A stretch of 64,000 nucleotides of DNA from Subtercola lobariae (GTDB taxonomy: Bacteria; Actinomycetota; Actinomycetes; Actinomycetales; Microbacteriaceae). Below the pieces are notes generated by a model, which was not told the origin of the DNA, ran no database searches, and saw only the letters and a list, made by a program, of their open reading frames with translations. The first letter of the stretch is position 1, and every line of letters begins with the position of its first letter. The DNA is taken from contig NZ_BMGP01000005.1 in assembly GCF_014640255.1 (NCBI RefSeq), positions 170,880-234,879 of the forward strand, read 5' to 3'. This document shows, piece by piece, positions 1 through 9,223 of this stretch. A program made the position numbers and the translations under genes.

Positions 1-1
1 C

Positions 2-109
2 GACGACGCCGACCCGACCAGCGCCGACATCCTCCACGCCATCATCGAGCAACTCGAGCAGTACGCCTGGATGGTCTCGGCCGAAAACCGTAAAGCTACC
101 GCCAAATAA
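2..109 (+). CDS. dps: Dps-family ferritin-like protein, C-terminal fragment
   Basis: Only the last 35 codons and the stop lie in the window; the gene enters from the left edge. The tail HAIIEQLEQYAWMVSAENR matches the last helix of Dps proteins, which form 12-subunit shells that bind DNA and oxidise and store iron during starvation or peroxide stress. The ferroxidase residues lie outside the window, so activity cannot be judged. It converges on dhaM, and a strong two-sided hairpin separates them. The family call rests on a short segment. Confidence 0.7.
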   Translation, partial: DDADPTSADILHAIIEQLEQYAWMVSAENRKATAK

Positions 110-150
110 CCCTGTTCGGCCGTCTGAGCGCGACCTCTGCGCCGGAGCGC

Positions 151-208
151 GAGCTTTTCGGACGAACGCGACGGCCTGGGCGGTCGCGTTCGTCCGAAAA
201 AGTCGCTC
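151..208. terminator. Bidirectional terminator-like hairpin between dps and dhaM
   Basis: A perfect 18-bp inverted repeat (155-172 with 183-200) encloses a 10-nt loop. The arms start and end with TTTT/AAAA, so either strand gives a GC-rich stem next to a T run. GAGC at 151-154 can also pair with GCTC at 205-208 across a short bulge. It lies exactly between two converging gene ends, so a shared terminator is the natural reading. Confidence 0.75.
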
Positions 209-217
209 AAACCGCCG

Positions 218-979
218 TTAGGCCTCGCCGAAGCCCGACTCGATGAGGGTGGCGAGGGCGTCGAGGGCAGGCTTGCCCTCGGCGTCTGCCGTCGAGAGCG
301 TTGCGGTGGTGCCGCGAACGAGCCCCAGCGACATGATGCCGAGCAGGCTCTTCGAGTCTTTGCCGTTGATCGAGATCTTCGACGTGAACGTGTTCGCCAG
401 CTTCACGAATTCGGCGGCCGGGCGCGCGTGCAGGCCGTCTTTGTTCACGATGGTGACCGTACGCGAGAGCCCGGCACCTTCGGGCGCTGCGGGGGGTTGC
501 CCCGGCGCGCTTGATGCCCCTGGTGCTGTCGCTGGTGTTGGTGATGCCGAACCCACGGGGTCTGGGCCGGGCACCTCACCCGAGTCGCCGCGCGCCGACT
601 CGGCGGCCGCGACCACCGCGTCGAGCATGCCACCGATCTCGGCGGTCACCGAGGCCGCGACGGCACCCTCCACCAACGGAGCATCGACGATCACGACCCG
701 CTCACGCACATCGTCGTCGAGAAAGTCGAGGGCCGTCTCGGCGGTCAGGATGGCCGAGCCCAGGTCAGCGAGAACAACCACGCCCACGCCTGAATCCACC
801 TCGCCGATCGCGGCCGTGACCTTGTCGAAACTGGTGCCGATTCCGCCTTCGTCGGTACCTCCGGCCGCAGCCAGAGACGTGGCCGGAGCCATCTGCGCAG
901 CCAACTCCACAAGACCCTCGGCGATCTTCGTGCTGTGCGAGACAAAAACCAGCCCCACCTTGCCCTCGGTACCGGGCAT
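218..979 (-). CDS. dhaM: PTS-dependent dihydroxyacetone kinase phosphotransfer subunit DhaM (EIIA-like plus HPr domain)
   Basis: 253 aa. The N-terminal ~125 residues form the EIIA-mannose-like DhaM domain with phospho-acceptor His15 in FVSHSTKIAEG. A Pro/Ala/Ser-rich linker (about 130-172) follows, then an HPr domain (about 173-253) with active His184 in DGLHARPAAEF and the HPr-type serine motif SKSLLGIMSLG. DhaM passes phosphate from the PTS to ADP bound on DhaL, which then phosphorylates dihydroxyacetone held by DhaK. It is the last gene of dhaK-dhaL-dhaM: its ATG comes 1 nt after the dhaL stop. The E. coli protein also carries an EI-like part, which is absent here, so general EI presumably phosphorylates the HPr domain. 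Confidence 0.93.
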   Translation of the reverse strand: MPGTEGKVGLVFVSHSTKIAEGLVELAAQMAPATSLAAAGGTDEGGIGTSFDKVTAAIGEVDSGVGVVVLADLGSAILTAETALDFLDDDVRERVVIVDAPLVEGAVAASVTAEIGGMLDAVVAAAESARGDSGEVPGPDPVGSASPTPATAPGASSAPGQPPAAPEGAGLSRTVTIVNKDGLHARPAAEFVKLANTFTSKISINGKDSKSLLGIMSLGLVRGTTATLSTADAEGKPALDALATLIESGFGEA

Positions 980-980
980 G

Positions 981-1667
981 CTATGAGGCCGAGCCGTCGT
1001 CAGCCGAACTGCCTTCGCCAGCCGAGCTGTCGTCGGCCGCTGCAGTGTCTGCCGCAGCCCGAATCAGCAGCGCCGACGACTGCGATCCCGGGTCGCGATG
1101 ACCGATCGCCCGCTCCCCCAAGTAACTCGCCCGGCCCTTGCGCGCCACAATGGGCTCGGTGGATTCAGCGCCCTTCTCGGCGGCGTCAGCCGCGGCTTGT
1201 AAGATCTCGACCTCGTTCTTTCCGTCGGCGAGGGCTGCCGCCGCGGCATCCACTGCCGGAGTCCAGGCGTCGATCATGGTCTTGTCGCCCACCTCGGCCT
1301 TGCCGCGCAGCACCACGCCGTCACGGGCTGCCGTGAGCAGGGCGACGATGGCCGCGCCGTTCAACTCGGGTTCTTTACCCACAGCGCCGGCGGCCTTCAG
1401 GTACGCCGTACCGAGCAGCGGGCCTGAGGCGCCGCCGACCGTAGAGATGAGTGTCGTCGCCACAAGTTTTAGAGCATCACCTGGAACCGAATCTGGCGGC
1501 AGGTCATCGAGCTTGCCGAGAACGGCCGTGAACCCTCTGTCAAGATTCTCGCCGTGGTCACCGTCGCCGATTTCGCGGTCGAGGGTGATCAGTTCGACAC
1601 GGTGCTCAGAGATGACGCGCGCGCTTTGCCTGATCCAGTCGGTTACCCAGGTGATGCCCAAACTCAT
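981..1667 (-). CDS. dhaL: Dihydroxyacetone kinase, ADP-binding subunit DhaL
   Basis: 228 aa from the chosen ATG, whose start MSLGITWV is typical of the family and which follows a GGGGAAGGT ribosome site. The frame is open 16 codons further upstream, but that would overlap dhaK. The Mg-binding aspartates are visible in DREIGDGDHGENLDRG (D30, D35, D37). DhaL keeps its nucleotide bound as a cofactor that is rephosphorylated by DhaM, and transfers phosphate to dihydroxyacetone to give dihydroxyacetone phosphate for glycolysis. It starts 7 nt after dhaK and ends 1 nt before dhaM, so the three genes form one transcript. The C-terminal tail is rich in Ala, Asp and Ser and looks disordered. Confidence 0.93.
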   Translation of the reverse strand: MSLGITWVTDWIRQSARVISEHRVELITLDREIGDGDHGENLDRGFTAVLGKLDDLPPDSVPGDALKLVATTLISTVGGASGPLLGTAYLKAAGAVGKEPELNGAAIVALLTAARDGVVLRGKAEVGDKTMIDAWTPAVDAAAAALADGKNEVEILQAAADAAEKGAESTEPIVARKGRASYLGERAIGHRDPGSQSSALLIRAAADTAAADDSSAGEGSSADDGSAS

Positions 1668-1674
1668 AGCTGTT

Positions 1675-2676
<1,002 letters not shown>

Positions 2677-2804
2677 TGAAAATCCTTCATCTGGTTAGAG
2701 CGCCGGCGGGTCAGTCGGCCGCTCGAGCACCAACCTACGCCTTTTGGATGCTCGCGAGTAGGGCGAACTGGCTCGTCGTAGTCGCTCGGCGGCACGCGGG
2801 GGGC

Positions 2805-3857
2805 TCAGCGCTGAGTGGCCGCGACCCACTGCGTGAGTTTGCGCTCGGCGGCCCCGGAATCGATAGCCGCGGCAGCCGTCTGCATCTGCTCGGTGAAACG
2901 TTCGACGATGCTGCGCTGTACCTGGCTCGGGTCACGGGCGAGCTCGAAGGCGACAAGACCGGCTGCTGCGTTCAAGAGCACGATGTCGCGAACGGGGCCG
3001 GGCTCGCCCGCCAAAACGCGGCGCACGGTCTCGGCGTTGGCACGGGCATCCCCACCGCGCAGCTCGTCGATGTGCGCACGCTTGAGGCCGAGGTCGCGGG
3101 GTTCGAGGTCGTGTTCGGTCACCGCACCGCGCGACACCTCCCAGATGTGGCTGTGCCCGGTAGTCGTCAGCTCGTCGAGCCCGTCATCGCCACGCAAGAC
3201 CAGCGCTGTTGCGCCGCGAGTCTGAAACACGCCCACGAACAGCGGCACGCGGTCGAGCTGCGCCACGCCGACCGCAGATGCCTCGGGTCGCGCGGGGTTG
3301 CAGAGTGGGCCGAGGTAGTTGAAAACGGTCGGAATGCCGAGTTCAGAACGCACCAGCCCGGCGTGTCGAAAACCGGGGTGGAATTTCGCGGCGAAGGCGA
3401 ACGTGATTCCCGCTTCGGCGAACACCTCAGCGACCTGCTCGCCTTCGAGGTCGAGATTCAGCCCGAGAGCGGCTAGCACGTCTGACGAGCCGGCGAGTGA
3501 ACTCGCTGCACGGTTGCCGTGCTTGACGACCGGCACGCCCGACCCTGCGGCCACGATCGAGGCCATGGTCGAGACGTTGACTGTGCCGAACCGGTCGCCC
3601 CCGGTGCCCACGATGTCCAGGGCGAACGGGTCGACATCGAGCGGAATGGCGTGGTCGAGAATCGCGTCGCGAAAGCCCACGATCTCGTCGACGGTTTCGC
3701 CTTTCGAGCGCAGGGCGACCAGAAAACCGGCCAGTTGAGCGGGTGTCGCCCGCCCCTCCATGACCTCGTTCATGGCCCAGGTGGCGTCGTAGATCGACAG
3801 GTCTTTCTGCTCGAGAAGAGAAGAAATTAGATGAGACCAACTCTGTTCAGACGCCAT
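2805..3857 (-). CDS. trpD: Anthranilate phosphoribosyltransferase
   Basis: 350 aa from the ATG at MASEQSWSHL. The frame is open 47 codons further upstream, but that stretch is unlike the family and would fill the divergent promoter. The phosphoribosyl-pyrophosphate site GTGGDRFGTVNVST and the motifs KHGNRAASS and FNYLGPLCNPA are clear. The enzyme joins anthranilate to phosphoribosyl pyrophosphate in the second step of tryptophan synthesis. It stands alone, divergent from ctaE, as in mycobacteria (trpD/ctaE), with no other trp gene in view. Confidence 0.95.
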   Translation of the reverse strand: MASEQSWSHLISSLLEQKDLSIYDATWAMNEVMEGRATPAQLAGFLVALRSKGETVDEIVGFRDAILDHAIPLDVDPFALDIVGTGGDRFGTVNVSTMASIVAAGSGVPVVKHGNRAASSLAGSSDVLAALGLNLDLEGEQVAEVFAEAGITFAFAAKFHPGFRHAGLVRSELGIPTVFNYLGPLCNPARPEASAVGVAQLDRVPLFVGVFQTRGATALVLRGDDGLDELTTTGHSHIWEVSRGAVTEHDLEPRDLGLKRAHIDELRGGDARANAETVRRVLAGEPGPVRDIVLLNAAAGLVAFELARDPSQVQRSIVERFTEQMQTAAAAIDSGAAERKLTQWVAATQR

Positions 3858-3961
3858 AACAGCGATCCTAAATGGTGCAGAGAGGCAGCCCGATTGGAAT
3901 CGACTTCTACAACCTGTGGCAAATGCGAAACAGCGGATAAGAAATCGGACATAATGGAACC
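3858..3961. promoter_or_regulatory. Divergent promoter region trpD / ctaE
   Basis: 104 bp between two outward-facing start codons must hold the start signals for trpD (minus) and ctaE-qcrCAB (plus). It is locally more AT-rich than its surroundings, for example around 3935-3960. I could not assign -35/-10 hexamers with confidence. Confidence 0.5.
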
Positions 3962-4591
3962 GTGACGAGCCAATCGCTGAACCAAACCACCACCGCACCC
4001 CTGGTGCAGCGGCCCAATGTTGTGGCCGTCGGCACGATCGTCTGGCTGGGCAGCGAAGTCATGTTCTTCGCCGGCCTGTTCGCGATCTACTTCACACTGC
4101 GCTCGACTTCGCCGCAGCTGTGGAATACCGAGGCCGGTCATCTGAACGTACCGTTCGCAACCGTGAATACGCTGATCCTCGTGTCATCGTCGTTCACCTG
4201 CCAATTCGGTGTGTTCGCCGCTGAGCGCCTGCAGAAGCGTGCCACGGGGTGGAAGCCCACGCAATGGGGCATGGTCGAGTGGTTCTTCCTCACCTACCTG
4301 CTGGGCGCCTGCTTCGTCTCGGGCCAGGTCTGGGAGTACTCCAACCTGGTTCAAGAGGGCATCACCATCAGCTCATCGGCCTACGGTTCGGCCTTCTACC
4401 TCACGACCGGTTTCCACGCACTTCACGTCACCGCGGGTCTGTTCACCTTCCTGCTGATGATCGGTCGAGCGTTCGCCGTGAAGAACTTCGGTCACCGCGA
4501 AGCAACGAGCGCCATCGTCGTCTCGTACTACTGGCACTTCGTCGACGTGGTGTGGATCGGCCTGTTTCTGGTGATCTACATCCTCAAATAG
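3962..4591 (+). CDS. ctaE: Cytochrome c oxidase subunit III
   Basis: 209 aa, GTG start. Five hydrophobic helices and the COX3 signatures [14 protein letters not shown] near the N-terminus and [13 protein letters not shown] in the middle identify an actinobacterial subunit III, which is shorter than the mitochondrial protein. It belongs to the aa3-type oxidase that forms a supercomplex with the bc1 complex encoded directly downstream. It is first in ctaE-qcrC-qcrA-qcrB, 80 nt before qcrC. Confidence 0.95.
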   Translation: MTSQSLNQTTTAPLVQRPNVVAVGTIVWLGSEVMFFAGLFAIYFTLRSTSPQLWNTEAGHLNVPFATVNTLILVSSSFTCQFGVFAAERLQKRATGWKPTQWGMVEWFFLTYLLGACFVSGQVWEYSNLVQEGITISSSAYGSAFYLTTGFHALHVTAGLFTFLLMIGRAFAVKNFGHREATSAIVVSYYWHFVDVVWIGLFLVIYILK

Positions 4592-4671
4592 CACGTCGCG
4601 AACAGAGATCGCCCGCCGATCACTTTTCGAGCACATCGCACCACACAGTGTCACAAAAGAAAGTTGAGAGA

Positions 4672-5469
4672 ATGGCCCGCAAACCAGCGAAAGCGAACAG
4701 ACGACACCCCCTGGCTACTGTCGTTCTGATCGCGATCGGGCTCGCCTTCACCGGCGGCGGGTACGCGCTCTTCACCAGCACTGCAACCGCGCAGACCGAT
4801 ACGGCTTCATCGACCTCGCAGTCGAGCGTCGATGAGGGCAAGAAGCTGTTCGCCGCCAACTGCGCCACCTGCCACGGCATGTCGCTCGAAGGCAGCACGG
4901 CGGGGCCGGCCCTGCTCGGCGTCGGTGCGGCATCCGTCGACTTCCAGGTGGGCACCGGCCGCATGCCGCTCGCAATGCAAGGCCCTCAGGCGATGGAGAA
5001 GCCGCCGCAGTTCACCGAAGAGCAGACGCAGGCGCTGGCCGACTACGTCGCATCGCTCTCACCGGGCCCAGCGATTCCCACCGATGACCAGCTCACCGCG
5101 AACGGTAACGCGACCAACGGTGGCGAGCTCTTTCGCATCAACTGCGCCATGTGCCACAACGTCGCGGGCGCCGGTGGAGCTTTGACAGAGGGCAAGTTCG
5201 CGCCCTCTCTCACCGGGGTCGACTCCAAGTACATCTACGAGGCCATGTTGACCGGCCCGCAGAACATGCCCGTGTTCAACGACCACAACATCACGCCTGA
5301 AGACAAGCGCGACATCATCACCTACCTGAAGTACATCCAGAACAACGACTCGACCGGCGGCTACGACCTCGGCAACCTCGGCCCCGTCGCCGAGGGTCTG
5401 TTCATCTGGATCTTCGGAATCGGCGCTGTCGTCGCACTGACGGTCTGGCTCACAGCGAAGTCGAACTAA
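4672..5469 (+). CDS. qcrC: Cytochrome bc1 complex diheme cytochrome c subunit
   Basis: 265 aa from the ATG at MARKPAKANRRHPLA. The frame is open far upstream, but through ctaE in another frame. An N-terminal membrane helix (about 14-38) anchors two cytochrome c domains with heme motifs CATCH (C64, C67, H68) and CAMCH (C158, C161, H162). A second membrane helix (about 243-262) closes the protein. This diheme subunit replaces mitochondrial cytochrome c1 and passes electrons directly to CtaC in the actinobacterial bc1-aa3 supercomplex. qcrA follows after 49 nt. Confidence 0.96.
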   Translation: MARKPAKANRRHPLATVVLIAIGLAFTGGGYALFTSTATAQTDTASSTSQSSVDEGKKLFAANCATCHGMSLEGSTAGPALLGVGAASVDFQVGTGRMPLAMQGPQAMEKPPQFTEEQTQALADYVASLSPGPAIPTDDQLTANGNATNGGELFRINCAMCHNVAGAGGALTEGKFAPSLTGVDSKYIYEAMLTGPQNMPVFNDHNITPEDKRDIITYLKYIQNNDSTGGYDLGNLGPVAEGLFIWIFGIGAVVALTVWLTAKSN

Positions 5470-5518
5470 CAACTTCGGCCAGACCTGCACCTACATTTGA
5501 GGCTCGAAAGGGAACACC

Positions 5519-6625
5519 ATGGCACACGACGACAGCAGCGGTAAGGACCTTGCCGCTACCTCGTCTGGGTTAGACGGCGCATCAACCGGTACTGCGGTTG
5601 CTACGACTGACGCCGGTCACGCAGAGGCCGACGGCGGCCTGGCCGTCATCGCCACCGATACGTTCGCCAACCCGGGTCTTCCGGCGACGAGGCACCGCGC
5701 AACAGATCTCGACCCGAAGAAGGCCCGCACTGCGCAGCGTGCGGTGTACACCCTCTTCTACATCTCGATCGCCGGCAGCATCTTCGCCTTGGCCGCGTAC
5801 ATGGCGTTCCCGATTACCGACGACCTAGCATCCGTTCGTCTCAACTCGGTCTTCCTGGGCCTCGGCATCACGCTCGCCCTGATGGGCATCGGCCTCGGCG
5901 CCGTGCACTGGGCGAAGTCGCTCATGTCAGACGAAGAGGGCGAAGACATTCGTCACCCCGTTCGCGGAACCGAGGCAACCCGCACCGCTGCGGTTCAGAT
6001 CTTCGACGAAGCGAACAAAGAGTCGGGCTTCGGCCGCCGCACCCTCATTCGCAACAGCCTCATCGGCGCTCTGGTCGCCTTCCCGCTGCCGGCTGTCATC
6101 TTGTTCCGTGGGCTCGCTCCCGAGTACAACAACCCGGCCGCGTTGCTCGAAACAACCATGTGGAAGACAGGCACCCGTCTGACGCTCGACCCGTCGGGCC
6201 TTCCGGTCAAGGCTGCAGACGTCACCATCGGGTCGGCATTCCACATCATTCCCGAGGGTCTGAATGACACTCCCGACAGGCTTGAGCAGAAGGCCAAGGC
6301 CGCCGTTCTGCTCATGCGCGTGAACGTCGCCGATCTGAAGATCAGCCCCGGGCGCGAAACGTGGAACTACGACGGCATCGTCGCGTACTCCAAGATCTGC
6401 ACGCACGTCGGATGCCCGGTGGCACTCTTCGAGCAGCAGACCCACCACCTCCTCTGCCCGTGCCACCAGTCGACGTTCGACGTCAACAACGAGTGCGAGG
6501 TCATCTTCGGCCCGGCCAAGCGGGCCCTGCCTCAGCTGCCCATCACGGTCGACAGCGAGGGCTACCTCATCGCGCAAAGCGACTTCACTGAGCCGGTCGG
6601 CCCAAGTTTCTGGGAGCGTTCATGA
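5519..6625 (+). CDS. qcrA: Cytochrome bc1 complex Rieske iron-sulfur subunit
   Basis: 368 aa. The Rieske [2Fe-2S] ligands are C294 and H296 in CTHVGC and C313 and H316 in CPCHQS; C299 and C315 can form the usual disulfide. Three membrane helices (about 80-100, 113-135 and 183-205) precede the extracellular cluster domain, as in other actinobacteria, which have a longer N-terminus than the mitochondrial protein. It takes electrons from quinol at the QcrB site and hands them to QcrC. Its stop overlaps the qcrB start by 4 nt (ATGA), which indicates translational coupling. Confidence 0.96.
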   Translation: MAHDDSSGKDLAATSSGLDGASTGTAVATTDAGHAEADGGLAVIATDTFANPGLPATRHRATDLDPKKARTAQRAVYTLFYISIAGSIFALAAYMAFPITDDLASVRLNSVFLGLGITLALMGIGLGAVHWAKSLMSDEEGEDIRHPVRGTEATRTAAVQIFDEANKESGFGRRTLIRNSLIGALVAFPLPAVILFRGLAPEYNNPAALLETTMWKTGTRLTLDPSGLPVKAADVTIGSAFHIIPEGLNDTPDRLEQKAKAAVLLMRVNVADLKISPGRETWNYDGIVAYSKICTHVGCPVALFEQQTHHLLCPCHQSTFDVNNECEVIFGPAKRALPQLPITVDSEGYLIAQSDFTEPVGPSFWERS

Positions 6626-8280
6626 CTACCATCGAAAGATCAGACACACCCCACGAGGTTGTCGATCCTGCCTTCGCCGAGGCTCCCAAGCTCGCTGCCA
6701 CGCCGTCGTCACGCTTCACCGCTGCGGCCGCGAACTACATCGACGAGCGCACCAGCATCTCAGCAGTGGTCAAAGAGTTCGGCCGCAAGATCTTCCCCGA
6801 CCACTGGTCGTTCATGCTGGGTGAAGTCGCGCTCTACAGCTTCGTCGTCATCATTCTCACCGGCACCTTTCTGACGTTCTTCTTCCAAGCGTCGATGGCG
6901 CCCGTCATCTACAGCGGCCCGTTCGTGCCGCTCAAGGGCGTCGAGATGTCGTCGGCCATGGATTCGGCGCTGAAGATCTCGTTCGAGATCCGCGGCGGTC
7001 TGTTGATCCGCCAGATTCACCACTGGGCGGCGCTGCTCTTCATCGCCTCCATCGGCATGCACATGCTGCGCATCTTCTTCACGGGCGCGTTCCGCAAGCC
7101 GCGCGAACTGAACTGGACCATCGGGTTCTTGCTGTTCATCCTTGCTCTCGCCGAAGGCTTCACCGGCTACTCGCTGCCTGACGACCTGCTCTCGGGTAAC
7201 GGCCTCCGCATCATCGACGGCATGGTCAAGGGCATTCCGTTCGTCGGCACCTGGATCTCGTACCTGATCTTCGGCGGCGAGTTTCCCGGTCAGCAGATCG
7301 TCGGCCGCCTGTACACACTGCACATACTCTTACTGCCCGCCATAATCGTGGCGATGATCGCCTTGCATCTTGTGTTCGTTGTGGTGCATAAGCACACCCA
7401 ATATGCCGGGCCCGGCAAGTCGAACGAGAACGTCATCGGCTACCCGGTGCTTCCGGTCTACGCGGCCAAGGCCGGCGGGTTCTTCTTCATCGTGTTCGGT
7501 GTGATCGCGCTCATCGCGTCGTTCTTCCAGATCAACCCGATCTGGAACTACGGTCCATACGACCCATCGCCGGTTTCGGCCGGTACCCAGCCCGACTGGT
7601 ACATCGGCTTCGCCGACGGTGCTCTGCGATTGATTCCCCCGGGCTTGGAGTCTGTCATCTGGGGCCACACGTACTCGTGGAACATCTTGATACCCATCGT
7701 GGTATTAGGGTTGTTCATCTCTATCGTGGCGCTCTACCCCCTCGTCGAGGGCTGGGTGACGGGCGACAAGCGCGAGCATCACATTCTCGACCGGCCGCGC
7801 AATGCTCCCACGCGTACCGCAATCGGCGCTGCAGGCGTGACCTTCTACGCGGCGCTCTGGGCGGCGGCGAGTTCTGACCTCATCGCCACTCATTTCCAGC
7901 TGTCGATCGAGGCGGTCATCCACACCATTCAGGCCACCGCGATTCTCGGCCCGATCATCGCCTACTTCATCGCCAAGCGTGTCTGCCTGGCGCTGCAGAA
8001 GAAAGATCGCGAGATCGCTCTGCACGGCTTCGAGTCAGGTCGTATCGTTCGCCTGCCCGGCGGCGAGTACATCGAGGTTCACCAGCAGGTCGACGATTAC
8101 GAGCGCTGGCGCCTGGTGACCTTCAACGAGTACAAGCCGCTGATGATCCGCCCGAACGCCAAGGGCAAGATCACGCAGACGCAGCGCCTCCGCGCTCGCA
8201 TGTCGCGCTGGTTCTTCGAAGACCGCATCGCGCCGGTCACCAAGACCGAGCTCGAGCGCCAGTCGCACGACCACCACTAG
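6622..8280 (+). CDS. qcrB: Cytochrome bc1 complex cytochrome b subunit
   Basis: 552 aa. Heme-ligand histidines lie in RQIHHWAALLFIASIGMHM and in the later helix LYTLHILLLPAIIVAMIALH. The quinol-site region shows the expected EGFTGYSLPDDLLSG segment. The C-terminal ~130 residues extend past the core fold, as is typical of actinobacteria. It is the membrane core that oxidises menaquinol. It is last in ctaE-qcrCAB and is followed by a strong terminator. Confidence 0.96.
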   Translation: MTTIERSDTPHEVVDPAFAEAPKLAATPSSRFTAAAANYIDERTSISAVVKEFGRKIFPDHWSFMLGEVALYSFVVIILTGTFLTFFFQASMAPVIYSGPFVPLKGVEMSSAMDSALKISFEIRGGLLIRQIHHWAALLFIASIGMHMLRIFFTGAFRKPRELNWTIGFLLFILALAEGFTGYSLPDDLLSGNGLRIIDGMVKGIPFVGTWISYLIFGGEFPGQQIVGRLYTLHILLLPAIIVAMIALHLVFVVVHKHTQYAGPGKSNENVIGYPVLPVYAAKAGGFFFIVFGVIALIASFFQINPIWNYGPYDPSPVSAGTQPDWYIGFADGALRLIPPGLESVIWGHTYSWNILIPIVVLGLFISIVALYPLVEGWVTGDKREHHILDRPRNAPTRTAIGAAGVTFYAALWAAASSDLIATHFQLSIEAVIHTIQATAILGPIIAYFIAKRVCLALQKKDREIALHGFESGRIVRLPGGEYIEVHQQVDDYERWRLVTFNEYKPLMIRPNAKGKITQTQRLRARMSRWFFEDRIAPVTKTELERQSHDHH

Positions 8281-8302
8281 GGCGCTCTTCCGCCCCAGAC
8301 AC

Positions 8303-8343
8303 AGGATGCCCTCCCCCACCGCGCGGGGAGGGCATCCTTTTTT
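8303..8343 (+). terminator. Rho-independent terminator after qcrB
   Basis: A 14-bp perfect inverted repeat (8303-8316 with 8325-8338), GC-rich with an 8-nt loop, is followed by a run of six T. It begins 23 nt after the qcrB stop and ends the ctaE-qcrCAB transcript. Confidence 0.88.
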
Positions 8344-8445
8344 CGTACCGCCCCACCCCTCGCCACGACCGCCACTCCAACGCGCCGCACCGTATTTCGT
8401 GCCGCCCACCCCGCGCCACGACCGCTCCTCCAACGCAGCGCAAGT
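8341..8445. repeat. Imperfect tandem repeat of about 54 bp, two units
   Basis: Unit 1 starts at 8341 and unit 2 at 8395; both begin TTTCGT and contain CGCCACGACCGC and TCCAACGC. The sequence is C-rich on the plus strand. It lies in the 525-bp region without genes between the converging ends of qcrB and ctaF. Open frames through it are products of composition. Confidence 0.6.
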
Positions 8446-8471
8446 GCCTCGCCGCCCCGCCCCCGCCCCGA

Positions 8472-8540
8472 CCAGGTGAGCCTGATACGCCCAATTGAGC
8501 CCGCTCTAGCGGGCTCAATTCGCTTTACCGGGCTCACTGG
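8472..8540. repeat. Nested palindromic element, copy A (four TGAGCCCGNTA half-sites)
   Basis: An outer inverted repeat (GGTGAGCC at 8475, GGCTCAC at 8531) encloses an inner perfect 13-bp one (8493-8505 with 8508-8520). Read as half-sites, it holds four copies of a TGAGCCCGNTA-like word ordered forward, forward, reverse, reverse. A second copy at 54610-54673 matches at about 47 of 63 positions without gaps. It lies between converging genes. It resembles REP-type elements or a clustered protein-binding site; no function is assigned. Confidence 0.7.
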
Positions 8541-8639
8541 CGGCTCCCCCATCGGAAGTGAGACCGTTGCGCACACGTGGAGGTCGCTGTGGGAGCCTCA
8601 GTCCGGTCGTACGGGGCGCGATGGATGCGGATCCGCGTG

Positions 8640-8725
8640 TGGCCAGCGGACACCGGCACGACGGCACACCGGCACGGTGGCACGGCCGCACGGCGGCACG
8701 GTGGCACGGAATCATCGGGGCACGG
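8640..8725. repeat. Degenerate short repeat rich in GGCACGG
   Basis: The words CGGCAC, GGTGGCACGG and GGGGCACGG recur about every 8-9 bases across 8640-8725. There is no protein-like frame. With the neighbouring tandem and palindromic repeats it fills the intergenic stretch between qcrB and ctaF. Confidence 0.5.
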
Positions 8726-8742
8726 AATCGCCGGCGAACGAC

Positions 8743-8785
8743 GAAGGCCCTCACACGTGCGCCGGAGCGCAGTGGGAGGGCCTTC
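8743..8785 (-). terminator. Terminator-like hairpin after ctaF
   Basis: Arms GAAGGCCCTC (8743-8752) and GAGGGCCTTC (8776-8785) form a perfect 10-bp stem just after the ctaF stop on the minus strand. Only a weak T-rich tail follows, so the terminator call is moderate. Confidence 0.6.
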
Positions 8786-8805
8786 AGGGAGCCGTGAGGC
8801 GGGGT

Positions 8806-9222
8806 TTAGCGGGCGAAGAAGCCGCGGTAGTACTCGTAGACCCAGCCGACGATGGCCACGAGAATGAGGCCCACGCCGATGAAGCAGATCCAGGTGCCCA
8901 CAGCAAGTCCGATGAAGAAGATCGCGAGTGAGCCGCCGAGGATGATCGGCCACCAGCTCCACGGGCTGTAGAAGCCCATTTCGGGGTCTCCGTCGTCGAT
9001 GTTCGACGTCAAGATGTCTTCGGGCAGCTCACCGCCCTGAGCAGCGTGCACGCGGCCCAGGTAGAACGCGATGAAACCACCGAGAATGGCGCCCAGCGCG
9101 ATGCCGATGGTGCCCACCCACTCCACGTAGCCGTAAGAGATCAACGACCACGTGACGTAGATGGCGTCGGCGAGCAGAAAGAAGCCCGACAGCAACCAGA
9201 AGACAGTGATATTGGCGCGCAC
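8806..9222 (-). CDS. ctaF: Cytochrome c oxidase subunit IV, actinobacterial type
   Basis: 138 aa with four predicted membrane helices and the family landmarks FYLGRVHAAQGGELPED and FYSPWSWWPI. CtaF is a small actinobacteria-specific subunit of the aa3 oxidase. It is the last gene of ctaC-ctaD-ctaF, starting 1 nt after the ctaD stop. Confidence 0.94.
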   Translation of the reverse strand: MRANITVFWLLSGFFLLADAIYVTWSLISYGYVEWVGTIGIALGAILGGFIAFYLGRVHAAQGGELPEDILTSNIDDGDPEMGFYSPWSWWPIILGGSLAIFFIGLAVGTWICFIGVGLILVAIVGWVYEYYRGFFAR

Positions 9223-9223
9223 G

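Noticed and set aside
3858-3961. Tryptophan leader peptide or T-box before trpD
   Set aside because: No run of Trp codons, T-box core or terminator/antiterminator pair is visible in the 104-bp region.
8344-8806. Short minus-strand frames in the qcrB-ctaF gap (Arg/Gly/Trp-rich)
   Set aside because: They are products of the 54-bp tandem repeat and palindromes; no start signals and no conserved domain.
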